Position numbers and translations under genes: made by a program. The notes under the pieces were generated by a model. It did no database searches and had not been told where the DNA came from. It worked only from the letters and a program-made list of their open reading frames with translations. Of a stretch of DNA of 64,000 nt, positions 24,970 through 34,652 are shown one piece after another; within the stretch, counting starts at the first letter, position 1; each line of letters opens with the position of its first letter. This DNA is from Brevibacillus dissolubilis. GTDB lineage: Bacteria > Bacillota > Bacilli > Brevibacillales > Brevibacillaceae. The stretch covers positions 242,362 to 306,361 of the forward strand of contig NZ_VCNA01000007.1 of assembly GCF_006170445.1 (NCBI RefSeq), read 5' to 3'.

Positions 24970-26278
24970 TGTAAAGGACATTTTCGTTCGTATACTCGTT
25001 CAATTCATTTTCCCGCTCGCGGGTCTGGCGATCCTGTTTTCGGTTCTGCCGCAGTGGGAAGTCCGTGAACACTGGATTATTCTGTTTATCTATGCGGGTC
25101 TGACGGTTGTCTGCTCGTTTGCTCCGGTGATCACGTTCAATACCAAGCTGACGCTCAACAATGCCGTGATCCTCTCCGGTATCCTGTTGTATGGGACATG
25201 GTTGGGGGTCTGGTCAGCCTTTATTGAGACGATGATTTTGGCTGTGCTGTTCCGCTCGGCTCTGGAGCGGGTCCTGTTCAATGTGGGACAGATTCTGCTG
25301 ACGGTCTGGCTGGTGTCTGGGGTCAATCAGCTGTTCATGACGCTAGGTGTGCCATGGATGGTTTCAGACATGCTGCTGATCGGTATTTATCTGCTGGCCA
25401 ATCCGACCTTGGCTGCGGTTGGGATTCATCATTTTATGAAGTATCCATTCTTAGAGGTTCTGGTCGGGATGCTCAAGAGCAGCGCCTTCCTCTATCTGCT
25501 TCTGATGGCGATTGGGGATATCGGGGCGCGTCTGATCCAGTACGCTGGATTCTGGGCGATCATTCCGCTGGTCGTTACCTTCTTCTTGATCCGTACCGTC
25601 TTCCGTCAGTATCATCAGAGTCTTGGTGAGATCGAAGGCAAGGTAGAAGAGGTCAAGCAGCTCAACAACTCCTTCCTGATCGCGATGGCCGCATCAATCG
25701 ACGCACGTGACCCTTACACACACGGTCACTCGTACCGCGTTGCCTATTTTGGCCGTGAGATCGCCAAAGCCATCGGTCTGCCGAAGCAACAGGTCGACGA
25801 GGTCTATTTTGGCGGGATTCTGCATGACATCGGTAAGATCGGGATTGAGGACGGCATCCTCAACAAAAACGGCAAGCTGACAGAAGAAGAGTACGCCAAA
25901 ATCAAGCAACACCCAGTCATCGGTTATCAAATCCTGCTGCAGGCGGGTGTATTCCCTGAATTGCTGCCTGCGATCCGCTGGCATCACGAACGGATGGACG
26001 GACTCGGCTATCCAGACGGGCTGACCGGCGAACAAATTCCACTGATGGCGCGCATTCTGGCGATCTCAGATGCGTTCGACGCGATGGTATCAGACCGTCC
26101 GTACCGCAAAGGGATGCCGGTCGAAGTCGCCTTGGAACGTATCGAAAAAGCACTGGGCACCCAGTTTGACACAGAGCTGGCCAGTCAGTTCATCAAGCTG
26201 GTAAGAGAAATCCCTGAAGATGAATTACAGCGGATTATTCATACAACCGGACATGAATCGATTATGAAAGAAGAATAG
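24953..26278 (+). CDS. Membrane-anchored HD-GYP phosphodiesterase
   Basis: 441 residues. The first 210 residues have six to eight membrane helices, a likely sensor module. A short coiled coil (EIEGKVEEVKQLNNSFLIAM) leads to an HD-GYP domain with HDIGKIGI, WHHERMDGLGYPDGL and the DAFDAM end. HD-GYP proteins hydrolyse cyclic di-GMP, or in some cases other cyclic dinucleotides; the full HHE...GYP motif suggests an active enzyme. It overlaps the preceding membrane protein gene and is followed by a strong terminator. The ligand sensed is unknown. Confidence 0.88.
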   Translation: MRPKIDVKDIFVRILVQFIFPLAGLAILFSVLPQWEVREHWIILFIYAGLTVVCSFAPVITFNTKLTLNNAVILSGILLYGTWLGVWSAFIETMILAVLFRSALERVLFNVGQILLTVWLVSGVNQLFMTLGVPWMVSDMLLIGIYLLANPTLAAVGIHHFMKYPFLEVLVGMLKSSAFLYLLLMAIGDIGARLIQYAGFWAIIPLVVTFFLIRTVFRQYHQSLGEIEGKVEEVKQLNNSFLIAMAASIDARDPYTHGHSYRVAYFGREIAKAIGLPKQQVDEVYFGGILHDIGKIGIEDGILNKNGKLTEEEYAKIKQHPVIGYQILLQAGVFPELLPAIRWHHERMDGLGYPDGLTGEQIPLMARILAISDAFDAMVSDRPYRKGMPVEVALERIEKALGTQFDTELASQFIKLVREIPEDELQRIIHTTGHESIMKEE

Positions 26279-26282
26279 CAAG

Positions 26283-26325
26283 AGCCCCTATCACTCACTC
26301 GGAAGGTAGGGGCTTTTGTCTTTTT
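26283..26325 (+). terminator. Terminator after the HD-GYP gene
   Basis: AGCCCCTA (26283-26290) pairs with TAGGGGCT (26307-26314), followed by TTTGTCTTTTTTT. Confidence 0.88.
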
Positions 26326-26334
26326 TTATGTAGG

Positions 26335-26886
26335 TTAGGAAGAGACCCAGATCCGCTCAATCGTCGGCTGTTCTGTCTCAAATGTCAGTAGGAAGACATC
26401 GGGATTCGAGAGCTGTTTCCATTCTTCAAACCCGAAGCGATCGTCAAAATGCTTCAAGAGCAGTGTGATCAGGTTCCCGTGTGAAGCAATCGCTGTCCTG
26501 CCGGCCCCCTCGTATGCGATGATCTCAGCCAATAAGGTTGCCGCCCGTTGCATCACAGCCCGACTTGTCTCTCCGCCTTGCAGCGACAGATCGAGATCCT
26601 CGAACGTAAGGCGAAGCTGCTCCATCCAATCCGGCAAATCACCATCCGTGCTCAAAATCCGCTCAGCCAGCCGCTCATCTGTCTCAATCGGCAGACCAAG
26701 CCGCTCCGCCAAAGGTCTGACCGAATCGCACGCCCGTACAAACGGACTGCTCACGATCCGCTCAATCCCACGCTCCTCCAAAAAATCCGCCAGCAACTGC
26801 GCCTGCTCTACCCCCAACTCCGTCAAAGGCTCATGAGCCAGCTGCCCCGCAGCCTTACAATGGCGGATGATATATACTTGTTTCAT
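26335..26886 (-). CDS. Histidine phosphatase family protein
   Basis: 183 residues. YIIRHCKA carries the catalytic His of the phosphoglycerate-mutase/acid-phosphatase superfamily (usual RHG; here RHC). LTELGVEQAQLLADFL, SSPFVRACDSVRPLAE and IASHGNLITLLL supply the other conserved Arg, Glu and His residues. Such proteins remove phosphate from sugars, nucleotides or other small molecules. The Gly-to-Cys change next to the nucleophile is unusual but occurs in some members. Single gene, convergent with the HD-GYP unit. Confidence 0.85.
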   Translation of the reverse strand: MKQVYIIRHCKAAGQLAHEPLTELGVEQAQLLADFLEERGIERIVSSPFVRACDSVRPLAERLGLPIETDERLAERILSTDGDLPDWMEQLRLTFEDLDLSLQGGETSRAVMQRAATLLAEIIAYEGAGRTAIASHGNLITLLLKHFDDRFGFEEWKQLSNPDVFLLTFETEQPTIERIWVSS

Positions 26887-27400
26887 CTACACTTCACCTC
26901 GTTTTTCTGTGATGTATTAGAAAATTTTGTGATTCAACATTTTAGACGATAGAGAATGATCTGTCAATCGATGGGAAAAGTGTATGCGTATTCATTTTGT
27001 ATCCTTTCTATATAAAATTGTATGTGATGTTTGCTCGTTGAGAGAAAAGGATAGAACTGATCTGGGTTCATAACGATAGGTATTGAAAAGTCGTCGGATT
27101 TAGACGGCTTTTTGTTTTGTATATGCTCATAACCCGGTAGGAGAGGGGGAGCCGTTCGAGATGAGAGCCTCTTTGAAAACCAGCTTAGCGAAGGGAAAAG
27201 AAATGGCGTAGTTACTTCTGTGAGTTCCCCCAGGGGAAACCCCATCGCTTGATTAAGCTTCAGCGAACCTTTTTCCCCGACCAGCCATTTCTTTTCCCGC
27301 AGCGGACAGTCTCATCCCCTTGCGGGTTTTCAAGAAAGGCAAGCAGCTCGAACGGCTCCTCCTCTCCACGCCCCAGAATATACCAACAAAAAACCACCCC
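26887..27400. other. Intergenic region with long imperfect inverted repeat
   Basis: No gene was seen. From about 27137 to 27370 two arms are largely complementary: GGGGGAGCCGTTCGAG against CTCGAACGGCTCCTCC, CTCTTTGAAAACC against GGGTTTTCAAGAAAG, and GGGAAAAGAAATGGC against GCCATTTCTTTTCCC. They enclose a spacer (about 27208-27282) with its own CCCC/GGGG hairpin. The result is one extended hairpin of more than 200 bases, as in a miniature repeat element or a structured RNA. Confidence 0.6.
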
Positions 27401-27407
27401 ATAGACA

Positions 27408-27464
27408 TGTATTTTTTATAAATCACCTGTTGTATTTTTATAAATGTGTATGTATAATTACTCA
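27408..27464 (+). promoter_or_regulatory. argG promoter with ARG boxes
   Basis: TTGTAT (27430-27435) and TATAAT (27453-27458) are 17 apart. ARG-box-like sites lie at 27408-27421, 27431-27444 (TGTATTTTTATAAA) and 27451-27464 (TGTATAATTACTCA, over the -10). Confidence 0.7.
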
Positions 27465-27499
27465 CATAACAACTCGAACGATTGGGGAGAAACACACAA

Positions 27500-28759
27500 A
27501 TGAGTAAAGAAAAAATCGTTTTGGCTTATTCCGGCGGTCTGGACACCTCCGTTGCTATTAAATGGCTTCAAGAAACTTATAACTACGATGTAATTGCAGT
27601 CGCACTCGATGTAGGCGAAGGCAAGGACCTCGATTTCGTACAGAAAAAAGCCCTGCAAGTAGGTGCTTATAAATCACTGGTTGTGGATGCAAAAGAAGCG
27701 TTCGCCAATGAATATGTATTACCTGCTCTGCAAGCTAATGCCATGTATGAAGGCAAATACCCATTGGTTTCTGCACTTTCCCGTTACCTCATCTCTCGTA
27801 TTCTGATCGAGATCGCGGAGCAAGAAGGCGCGGTTGCAGTAGCACACGGTTGCACAGGGAAAGGGAACGACCAAGTACGTTTTGACGTATCGTTCACTGC
27901 TCTTAACCCAGATATCCAAATCGTGGCGCCTGTACGTGAATGGGGCTGGACCCGTGATGAGGAGATCGAATACGCGAAAAAGAATAACATCCCGATTCCG
28001 ATCAACCTCGACAACCCATACAGCATCGACCAAAACCTCTGGGGCCGCAGCTGCGAATGCGGTGTGCTCGAAGATCCTTGGGCTGCTCCACCAGAAGGCG
28101 CTTATGATCTGACCAAATCCATCGCGGATGCTCCAGATCAACCGGAAGAGATCGAAATCACTTTTGTGAAAGGTGTACCAACCGCACTCAACGGTGAACA
28201 GCTTCCACTGTCCGAACTCATCCTCAAGCTCAACAAAATCGCGGGTGAGCACGGTGTAGGCCGTATCGACCACGTAGAGAACCGTCTCGTGGGTATCAAA
28301 TCCCGTGAAGTATATGAAACACCTGCTGCGACCACTCTGATCCTGGCACACCGTGAGCTGGAGTTCTTGACCCAGCCGCGTGAGGTAGCTCAGTTCAAAC
28401 CGATCATGGAGCAAAAAATGGCTCAGGTGATCTACGAGGGTCTGTGGTATTCCCCGATCCGCAAAGCGGTTCAAGCATTTATCGAAGAAACTCAACAAAA
28501 CGTAACCGGCGTTGTCCGTGTGAAATTGCATAAAGGCCATGCGATTGTCGTAGGCCGTAAATCCGATGTATCCCTCTACAGCCACGAATTGGCTACGTAT
28601 AACGCAGGGGATCAGTTCGATCACAAAGCAGCGCTTGGCTTCATCAAGCTGTGGGGCCTCCCAACCAAAGTCTACAGCCAAGTCAACGGCAGCCAGACAA
28701 CAGAAGGCAAGCTCGACATCAACATCAGCGCGGCAGGAAAGGAAGGCATCACATCATGA
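27500..28759 (+). CDS. argG: Argininosuccinate synthase
   Basis: 419 residues from ATG 27500 (GGGGAG upstream). It joins citrulline and aspartate using ATP. The PP-loop [15 protein letters not shown] is near the N-terminus; [28 protein letters not shown] and [13 protein letters not shown] follow. It overlaps argH by four bases (ATGA). Confidence 0.97.
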   Translation: MSKEKIVLAYSGGLDTSVAIKWLQETYNYDVIAVALDVGEGKDLDFVQKKALQVGAYKSLVVDAKEAFANEYVLPALQANAMYEGKYPLVSALSRYLISRILIEIAEQEGAVAVAHGCTGKGNDQVRFDVSFTALNPDIQIVAPVREWGWTRDEEIEYAKKNNIPIPINLDNPYSIDQNLWGRSCECGVLEDPWAAPPEGAYDLTKSIADAPDQPEEIEITFVKGVPTALNGEQLPLSELILKLNKIAGEHGVGRIDHVENRLVGIKSREVYETPAATTLILAHRELEFLTQPREVAQFKPIMEQKMAQVIYEGLWYSPIRKAVQAFIEETQQNVTGVVRVKLHKGHAIVVGRKSDVSLYSHELATYNAGDQFDHKAALGFIKLWGLPTKVYSQVNGSQTTEGKLDINISAAGKEGITS

Positions 28760-30216
28760 AATTGTGGGGCGGGCGTTTCACCAAGCCAACCAATCAACTC
28801 GTAGAAGAATACACGGCTTCCATCTCGTTTGACCAGAAGCTGTGGCGTCAGGATATCGTGGGCAGTTCTGCCCACGTGGCGATGCTGGGCAAATGCGGTA
28901 TCCTCCCGATGGATGAGGTAAGCCTGATCCTCAACGGGCTGAAAAAGGTGAAGGATAAAATCGAGCACGGTCAAGTGACATTCCTGGTATCTCATGAAGA
29001 TATCCACATGAACATCGAAAAGATGCTCATCGAGGAGATCGGCCCTGTCGGCGGTAAGCTGCACACAGGCCGCAGCCGGAATGACCAAGTCGCCTTGGAT
29101 ATGCACCTCTATCTGCGTGAAAAACTGATGGAGATCATCCAACTGGCGTACTACCTCCAAGACGCTCTGCTCGAACAGGCAGAAAAGCATCTCGATACCG
29201 TCATGCCTGGCTATACCCATCTGCAACGGGCGCAGCCTGTACTGTTCGGCTATCACCTGATGGCGTATGTGTCGATGCTTGGCCGTGATATCGAGCGCCT
29301 GCAGCAATGCTGGCACCGTGTCAACATCCTGCCGCTCGGAGCAGGTGCGTTGGCTGGTACGACTTTCCCGATTGACCGTGAGTTCGTGGCGTCGATGCTT
29401 CAGTTTGACGATATCTACCTCAACAGCATGGACGCAGTAAGCGACCGTGACTTTATCGTAGAGTTCCTCGCTGACGCCTCTCTCTTGATGACCCACTTGT
29501 CCCGTATTTGTGAAGAAATGGTGATCTGGAGTAGCCAAGAATTCAGCTTTATTGAACTTGACGATGCGTTCTGCACCGGCTCCAGCATCATGCCGCAAAA
29601 GAAAAATCCGGACGTAGCCGAACTGGTGCGCGGGAAAACCGGCCGTGTGTACGGCAATCTGGTTGGACTTTTGACCGTATTGAAAGGTCTTCCGCTCGCC
29701 TACAACAAAGACATGCAAGAAGACAAGGAAGGCATGTTTGACACCGTAGCAACCCTGCATGGTGCGCTTGCCCTGCTCACTCCGATGATCCAGACGATGC
29801 AGGTGAAGTCCGATCGTATGCGTGAAGCGGTCACCAAGGACTTCTCCAATGCGACAGACCTGGCCGACTATCTGGTCACCAAGAACATCCCGTTCCGTCA
29901 GGCGCATGAGATCGTCGGTAAAGCGGTACTCTACTGCATCGAACAGCAGAAGTATCTGCTCGACCTCTCCATGGAAGAGTTCAAAGAATTCTCCCCGCTG
30001 ATCGAGGAAGATGTCTACCACGCGCTCGACATCGACACCGTGGTCAATGCCCGTAACGTCCTCGGCGGTACAGCACGCGTGCAAGTGGAAAAACAAATCG
30101 CGGCGTACCGTGAGCGTCAGGTGCCAAGCCAAGAGTGGATTAAACAAAACAGCCAGAAGGTCATGGTGGAATCACTGGTCGATATCGGTTCCGGTGTGAA
30201 GCGTGCCAGCCTCTAG
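28756..30216 (+). CDS. argH: Argininosuccinate lyase
   Basis: 486 residues from ATG 28756. It splits argininosuccinate into arginine and fumarate, the last step. [20 protein letters not shown] is at the N-terminus; the catalytic signature loop is [16 protein letters not shown], with [16 protein letters not shown] and [14 protein letters not shown]. It is coupled to argG and followed by a strong terminator. It is slightly longer than the common 460 residues because of its C-terminal tail. Confidence 0.97.
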   Translation: MKLWGGRFTKPTNQLVEEYTASISFDQKLWRQDIVGSSAHVAMLGKCGILPMDEVSLILNGLKKVKDKIEHGQVTFLVSHEDIHMNIEKMLIEEIGPVGGKLHTGRSRNDQVALDMHLYLREKLMEIIQLAYYLQDALLEQAEKHLDTVMPGYTHLQRAQPVLFGYHLMAYVSMLGRDIERLQQCWHRVNILPLGAGALAGTTFPIDREFVASMLQFDDIYLNSMDAVSDRDFIVEFLADASLLMTHLSRICEEMVIWSSQEFSFIELDDAFCTGSSIMPQKKNPDVAELVRGKTGRVYGNLVGLLTVLKGLPLAYNKDMQEDKEGMFDTVATLHGALALLTPMIQTMQVKSDRMREAVTKDFSNATDLADYLVTKNIPFRQAHEIVGKAVLYCIEQQKYLLDLSMEEFKEFSPLIEEDVYHALDIDTVVNARNVLGGTARVQVEKQIAAYRERQVPSQEWIKQNSQKVMVESLVDIGSGVKRASL

Positions 30217-30246
30217 TTGTAACCACCGAACAAATTCATTTTCATA

Positions 30247-30292
30247 GAAAAAAAGACGATTTTCCCTTAACGATGGGGAAATCGTCTTTTTT
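30247..30292. terminator. Bidirectional terminator after argH
   Basis: AAAAAAGACGATTTTCCC pairs with GGGGAAATCGTCTTTTTT across a short loop. It serves argH and the convergent MerR-type gene. Confidence 0.9.
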
Positions 30293-30300
30293 GCTGTTTA

Positions 30301-31014
30301 TCATGCCTTTAGTACACCTAACACACTGCATAAACGGTACAAGTAGTGTAAGCCGCGTAGTTGTTCGCGATTTACTTTGTTCAAATAATTGCGTATATCA
30401 TGGGCAATCTTTTTCGTCTGTTCTGCATTATGATGATCCAATTCTTTGATGGCTTGCTTGAGGGTAACGATTTCTTGAGAGTATACGGCTGTTTGCAAGG
30501 TACGAATCAGCAATATTTTAATGAAATCAGAATGACTAAACCTTCGATATCCATTGCTTGCATCGCGTGAAGGCGTAATAAGACCAACCTTTTCCCAGTG
30601 GCGGATGGCCGAGCTTGGAATATCGGTTTTGGCGGAGACCTCCCCGATTGTCATCCACTCCTTTACTTCAATTGAAGGTAGAGTGTCATACTCCTGAGTC
30701 TCTAGGATTTGCACGGTTTTTTCTGCCATCATTTTATCGCGTTGAAGGGAGGCTTGGGCTTCATTCACCAGCCAGAGTGCAGCATCTATCTGGTTCTTTT
30801 GAATGTTGCGGAGAACTTCTGAGGTGATGTCCATGCCAAATCCGGGGGACATCGCTTTGATGCATGCAAAATAAGCCATGTGTTCCTCGGTGTATACTCG
30901 ATATCCGTTCGTGGAGCGCTCACTGGGCGGGACAATACCCTTGGCTTCGTAATGTCGTAGGGCACTTGTGCTTATCTGAAGTATTCTTGCGATATCAATC
31001 GGTTTTCGTGTCAT
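30301..31014 (-). CDS. Transcription regulator with two MerR-type DNA-binding domains
   Basis: 237 residues from ATG 31014 (GAGGTGATCC upstream; the ATG at 31074 lacks a good site). Two MerR-like winged helices lie in tandem: residues about 5-70 (IARILQISTSALRHYEAKGI ... NGYRVYTEEHM) and about 120-185 (TIGEVSAKTDIPSSAIRHWE ... NGYRRFSHSDF). Each has the HTH plus the RY/RW-E-x-x-G-L pattern. The C-terminus is helical and lacks metal-binding Cys, so a metal sensor is unlikely. It is divergent from a DUF5701-like gene, with about 155 bases between, which may be its target. Confidence 0.85.
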   Translation of the reverse strand: MTRKPIDIARILQISTSALRHYEAKGIVPPSERSTNGYRVYTEEHMAYFACIKAMSPGFGMDITSEVLRNIQKNQIDAALWLVNEAQASLQRDKMMAEKTVQILETQEYDTLPSIEVKEWMTIGEVSAKTDIPSSAIRHWEKVGLITPSRDASNGYRRFSHSDFIKILLIRTLQTAVYSQEIVTLKQAIKELDHHNAEQTKKIAHDIRNYLNKVNREQLRGLHYLYRLCSVLGVLKA

Positions 31015-31169
31015 CGGGATCACCTCAGAAGAGATCATATCCAAAAGATTAAATGCTTTACAATGTTTTTTCAACTAAAGCCTATGAAATAAAGGTGAAA
31101 TGAGAAAAACCTTATCATTTGCATGAATGTTGTAGGATTACCTTATAGGTTATGGAGGAGGGGATGGGC

Positions 31170-31811
31170 ATGTTAGTAAATGAATTTGCTCGCCAAGTCG
31201 AGAATTTAATCGAAAAAGAATACCATAGCATTGCTGGGATGACGAAAGATGAATTCAGGAAACACCTCGAACCTCTGAGAGAAATAATCACATCAGTTGC
31301 TCCGCTTGAGCGTGAACCCGAGCAAGGACGAATCCCGTTTGTAATCGTAATCAAAAGCGAATGGGTAACAGGAGATAAAGCAATGCAGCTCGTTGAGCGT
31401 AATGGCAAAACCGGATTTACCGTCATGGAATCAGAGGATATCCAACGTTTCAAGCCGATTGAAGGTGTAGAACTTCCCGATCGTATGGCCTATCTGCTGA
31501 TGGATGTCGATACAGGCCATGAAACTCTCAACGTCACGCCGAATGAAGCAATCAAGACGATTATGCACGAAAACAGATTTCCGCTTACGATTGAAGAAGG
31601 TATTGCTGTTATCACCCATTACCCGGAAGTATTGAAGAAAAATAACGGGTTTTCTTTACTCGGTTCCAGATGTGGCGACCGCAGGGTTACCGCTTTGTGG
31701 ATCAGTGGTGGAAAGCCTAAGCTTGGCTGGTGTTGGGCAGGAAATCCACATACATGGTTGGGTTCAGCCTCTTGCGGCAGCAGGCAGGGTATTGAATTCA
31801 TATCCTCTTAG
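31170..31811 (+). CDS. DUF5701-like protein
   Basis: 213 residues from ATG 31170; GGAGGAGGGG is six bases before it, whereas the ATGs at 31152 and 31164 overlap or touch that site. Motifs such as IPFVIVIKSEWVTGDKAMQL, PDRMAYLLMDVDTGHETLN and GFSLLGSRCGDRRVTALWIS fit the DUF5701 family from memory. No enzyme motif is seen; function unknown. The C-terminus is rich in Trp, Gly and Cys. Divergent from the tandem MerR gene. Confidence 0.75.
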   Translation: MLVNEFARQVENLIEKEYHSIAGMTKDEFRKHLEPLREIITSVAPLEREPEQGRIPFVIVIKSEWVTGDKAMQLVERNGKTGFTVMESEDIQRFKPIEGVELPDRMAYLLMDVDTGHETLNVTPNEAIKTIMHENRFPLTIEEGIAVITHYPEVLKKNNGFSLLGSRCGDRRVTALWISGGKPKLGWCWAGNPHTWLGSASCGSRQGIEFISS

Positions 31812-31821
31812 AAAAGCAATA

Positions 31822-31881
31822 GACTCCTGGTATGGCAATAAAGCGTTAAGCAGCTTTTAGCCATACCAGGAGTCTTTTTTC
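31822..31881 (+). terminator. Terminator after DUF5701-like gene
   Basis: A perfect 15-bp stem (31822-31836 with 31860-31874), then six Ts. Confidence 0.9.
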
Positions 31882-31906
31882 ACAGCGTCACAGCGCAGCG
31901 CTCGAC

Positions 31907-33064
31907 TTACAAGCTCATACGCAGAATTTCTTTTACATCAGCCGCTTCGAGCTTCTTGAAGTTGCCGATTGGACCGAATGGCGTAGCTTTCTCGGCCATC
32001 ACATCGAGGTTCTCATCGCCGATCTTGTAATCCGCGAGACGGGTAGGAGCACCGATCTTCTTGAAGAATGCTTCGACTTGAGCAATCCCCTCAAGCGCCA
32101 CTTCTTCATCGGTTTTGCCGGTTGGATCGACGTTCCAGACGCGGGTAGCGAACTGGACGAAGCGCCCGACGTTTTCTTTATACACATAGCGCATCCATTG
32201 CGGGAAGATGATCGCCAGACCGCCGCCATGCGGGATATCGTAGATCGCACTGACCGCATGCTCGATGGAGTGACTCGCCCAGTCGGTCACTACACCCATT
32301 GGGAGGAAGCCGTTGAGCGCCATGGTGCCTGCAAAGAGCAGGTTGGCACGGGCATCGTAATCATGTGGATTTTCGATCGCGCGTTCTGCATTTTCGATCA
32401 CGGTCTGCAGGACGGATTCCATCCAGCGGGACTGAAGCAGAATCTCAGGAGTGTGGCTGAAATATTGTTCAAAGACGTGCGACATCATATCGGCGATCCC
32501 ATAGATCGTCTGGTCGCGCGGTACGCTGAAGGTATTCTCAGGGTCTAAGATGGAGAAGGCAGGGAAGGTGGTTGGCCCGCCGTGTTTTTCTTTGGTTTCC
32601 CAGTTGGTCACGACGCTCCCGGAGTTCATCTCAGAGCCAGTCGCTGCCAAGGTCAGGACGGTACCGAGTGGGAGCGCTTTGGTCGGGCGTGCTTTGCGGG
32701 AATAGAAGTCCCACACATCGCCTTCGTAGACAGCACCGACTGCAACAGCCTTAGCTGCGTCGATCACGCTGCCGCCGCCTACCGCAAGTACCCAGTCGAT
32801 GCCTTCGCTACGGCAGAGGTCGATCCCTTTGCGCACCGTGCTGAGGTGCGGGTTCGGCTCGACACCGGCCAGCTCGGTTACGTTACAGCCTTGTTCGCCC
32901 AAGATATTCATTACGTTATCATATAAGCCAAACTTCTTGATGCTGCCACCGCCGTACACCAACAAGATGTTTTTACCGTATTGCTCTACTTTTGCTGAGA
33001 GGTGGGACAGCTGTCCCTTCCCAAAGATTAATTGCGTCGGATTGTGAAAGACGAAATTGTTCAT
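31907..33064 (-). CDS. Iron-containing alcohol dehydrogenase (butanol dehydrogenase type)
   Basis: 385 residues from ATG 33064, with GGAAGGGAG upstream. NAD(P)H-dependent oxidoreductase of the type III group: [12 protein letters not shown] at the N-terminus, [16 protein letters not shown] for the cofactor, and metal ligands in [31 protein letters not shown]. It is close to the YugJ/YugK and clostridial BdhA butanol dehydrogenases, which reduce aldehydes. The natural substrate is unknown. Single gene. Confidence 0.9.
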   Translation of the reverse strand: MNNFVFHNPTQLIFGKGQLSHLSAKVEQYGKNILLVYGGGSIKKFGLYDNVMNILGEQGCNVTELAGVEPNPHLSTVRKGIDLCRSEGIDWVLAVGGGSVIDAAKAVAVGAVYEGDVWDFYSRKARPTKALPLGTVLTLAATGSEMNSGSVVTNWETKEKHGGPTTFPAFSILDPENTFSVPRDQTIYGIADMMSHVFEQYFSHTPEILLQSRWMESVLQTVIENAERAIENPHDYDARANLLFAGTMALNGFLPMGVVTDWASHSIEHAVSAIYDIPHGGGLAIIFPQWMRYVYKENVGRFVQFATRVWNVDPTGKTDEEVALEGIAQVEAFFKKIGAPTRLADYKIGDENLDVMAEKATPFGPIGNFKKLEAADVKEILRMSL

Positions 33065-33168
33065 CTTACAAAAAACTCCCTTCCTTAGTAGCAATCCATC
33101 CTATTTTACCTCAGTAGTCTGCTTACTTCTAGTAAGTAGTATGCTTGTGCTGCACTTAGAGAAAATAG

Positions 33169-33206
33169 AAACCGACCTTTTTCATCGGAAAAGATCGGTT
33201 CTTGTG
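33169..33206 (-). terminator. Terminator after the PepSY-type gene
   Basis: AACCGA (33169-33174) pairs with TCGGTT (33195-33200), with inner TTTTC/GAAAA pairing. A moderate T-rich tail follows on the minus strand. Confidence 0.6.
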
Positions 33207-33221
33207 TGTGAGTATGTGTAA

Positions 33222-33722
33222 TCAGGGTTGCAGCTTGCTAGGTTTTTTGCGTCTGGGCAGAAAATAAATCAGACCTGAGATGACCAGCAGAATGGTGAGG
33301 ATCGAGACAACCTCCAGCACGGTTACGTAATTCAAATCCTCCCATTCACCTACGTGCAAGCCATAGAACAGATCGAGAATCGGATCCTGCTTGAGTGCGT
33401 GGATATGCCCCTTTTCATCGATGGTCAGGCGCAGGATCGGGTCGCGTGCGATGTATACCTTAAACGCTTCGCCCGACTTTGCGATCGAACGGATTTCATC
33501 CCAGCTGTACTCGCCGGTCGCGGTCAACTGCTCGCCTATATAGGAAATCGTATATGCCTCAGCCTTGTCAGGAAGCGGAATGGACGTCACCTTGAGGTCG
33601 GTCGCTTCCTCCTGATACCACGGGACATTCAACAGCAAAAAGCCCGTGACCGCCCACATCAGCAAAAAAAGGCTGACGATCAGTCCGGCATAACGGTGAA
33701 AGGTTCGGTTTTGTCTAAACAT
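33222..33722 (-). CDS. PepSY-associated membrane protein
   Basis: 166 residues from ATG 33722, with GAGGAG upstream. The frame is open much further up to 34223, but that part crosses the ftsE promoter region and has no gene-like features. The N-terminal helix (HRYAGLIVSLFLLMWAVTGFLLL) and the C-terminal helix (VTVLEVVSILTILLVISGLIYFL) enclose an outside domain with SIAKSGEAFKVYIARDPI and FYGLHVGEWEDL. This matches PepSY-associated transmembrane proteins, often found with iron uptake. Partner unknown. Confidence 0.8.
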   Translation of the reverse strand: MFRQNRTFHRYAGLIVSLFLLMWAVTGFLLLNVPWYQEEATDLKVTSIPLPDKAEAYTISYIGEQLTATGEYSWDEIRSIAKSGEAFKVYIARDPILRLTIDEKGHIHALKQDPILDLFYGLHVGEWEDLNYVTVLEVVSILTILLVISGLIYFLPRRKKPSKLQP

Positions 33723-33965
33723 ACAGGGTCTCCTCTCGATAGCAACAATCTCTAACACTCTACCATGAACCCCCATTGCTAGAAAAAGACTCAAAAGGGC
33801 TATTTTCATGAACCTGCATTCCCCTCCCTTTCCAGCAAAAATCGGCTGATCGACAATAATTGCGCCATTTAGAGGATAACATTGACGTTTTTCGATGTTA
33901 TAATAGAAAAAGTCTCGTTTTTCGAGATTACGAGAATCAGAGACGTAGAGTAGGATGTGATCGTT

Positions 33966-34652
33966 TTGATAGAGATGTTTGATGTCTGGAAGACCTACGC
34001 CAACGGGACCAACGCTCTCAAAGGAGTCAGCGTCAAGATCGACAAAGGCGAATTCGTCTATGTGGTCGGCCCGAGCGGTGCAGGTAAATCGACGTTTATC
34101 AAACTGATGTACAGGGAAGAAAAACCAACCAAAGGACAGATTTTCCTTGGTGGATTTAATATCAGCAAAATCAAAGAACGACAAATTCCGATTGTGCGTC
34201 GAAGCATCGGTGTGGTGTTTCAAGATTTTAAATTGTTGCCGACATTGACCGTGTATGAAAATGTCGCATTTGCTATGGAGGTCATTGAGACTCCGACGAA
34301 GCTGATCAAGCCGCGCGTGATGGATGTACTCGGCTTAGTCAAGCTCAAGCACAAAGCCAAGATGCTGCCGAATGAACTGTCCGGCGGTGAACAGCAGCGT
34401 GTCGCACTGGCACGGGCGCTGGTCAATAATCCGGGCATCATCATTGCCGATGAGCCGACAGGGAACCTCGACCCGGACACCTCGTGGGAGATCATGAAGC
34501 TGTTCGATGAGATTAACAACAATGGGACAACCGTCGTGATGGCTACCCACAACCGCGAAATCGTCAACTCGATGCGCCGTCGCGTCATCGCGATTGAAGG
34601 CGGCGAGATCGTTCGTGATGAGCTGAGGGGGGAATACGGCTATGAAGATTAG
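33966..34652 (+). CDS. ftsE: Cell division ATP-binding protein FtsE
   Basis: 228 residues from TTG 33966, chosen because (M)IEMFDVWKTYANGT aligns with the known FtsE start; GTG 33957 is possible. ABC ATPase: Walker A GPSGAGKST, signature LSGGEQQR, Walker B IIIADEPTGNLD, switch His in ATHN. With FtsX it forms a membrane complex that turns on cell-wall hydrolases. It overlaps ftsX by 11 bases. Confidence 0.96.
   Translation: MIEMFDVWKTYANGTNALKGVSVKIDKGEFVYVVGPSGAGKSTFIKLMYREEKPTKGQIFLGGFNISKIKERQIPIVRRSIGVVFQDFKLLPTLTVYENVAFAMEVIETPTKLIKPRVMDVLGLVKLKHKAKMLPNELSGGEQQRVALARALVNNPGIIIADEPTGNLDPDTSWEIMKLFDEINNNGTTVVMATHNREIVNSMRRRVIAIEGGEIVRDELRGEYGYED

Noticed and set aside
26887..27499. T-box or other amino-acid riboswitch before argG
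   Set aside because: No T-box sequence or specifier layout is seen; the ARG boxes explain regulation, and the hairpin element lies outside the promoter.
28672..30147. 491-codon frame on the minus strand opposite argH
   Set aside because: It is a shadow of argH, whose catalytic motifs and operon position are clear; the antisense protein is rich in His, Cys and Gln without any domain.
33723..34223. Upstream extension of the PepSY-type gene
   Set aside because: It overlaps the ftsE start region, has no domain, and a GAGGAG site marks the start at 33722.
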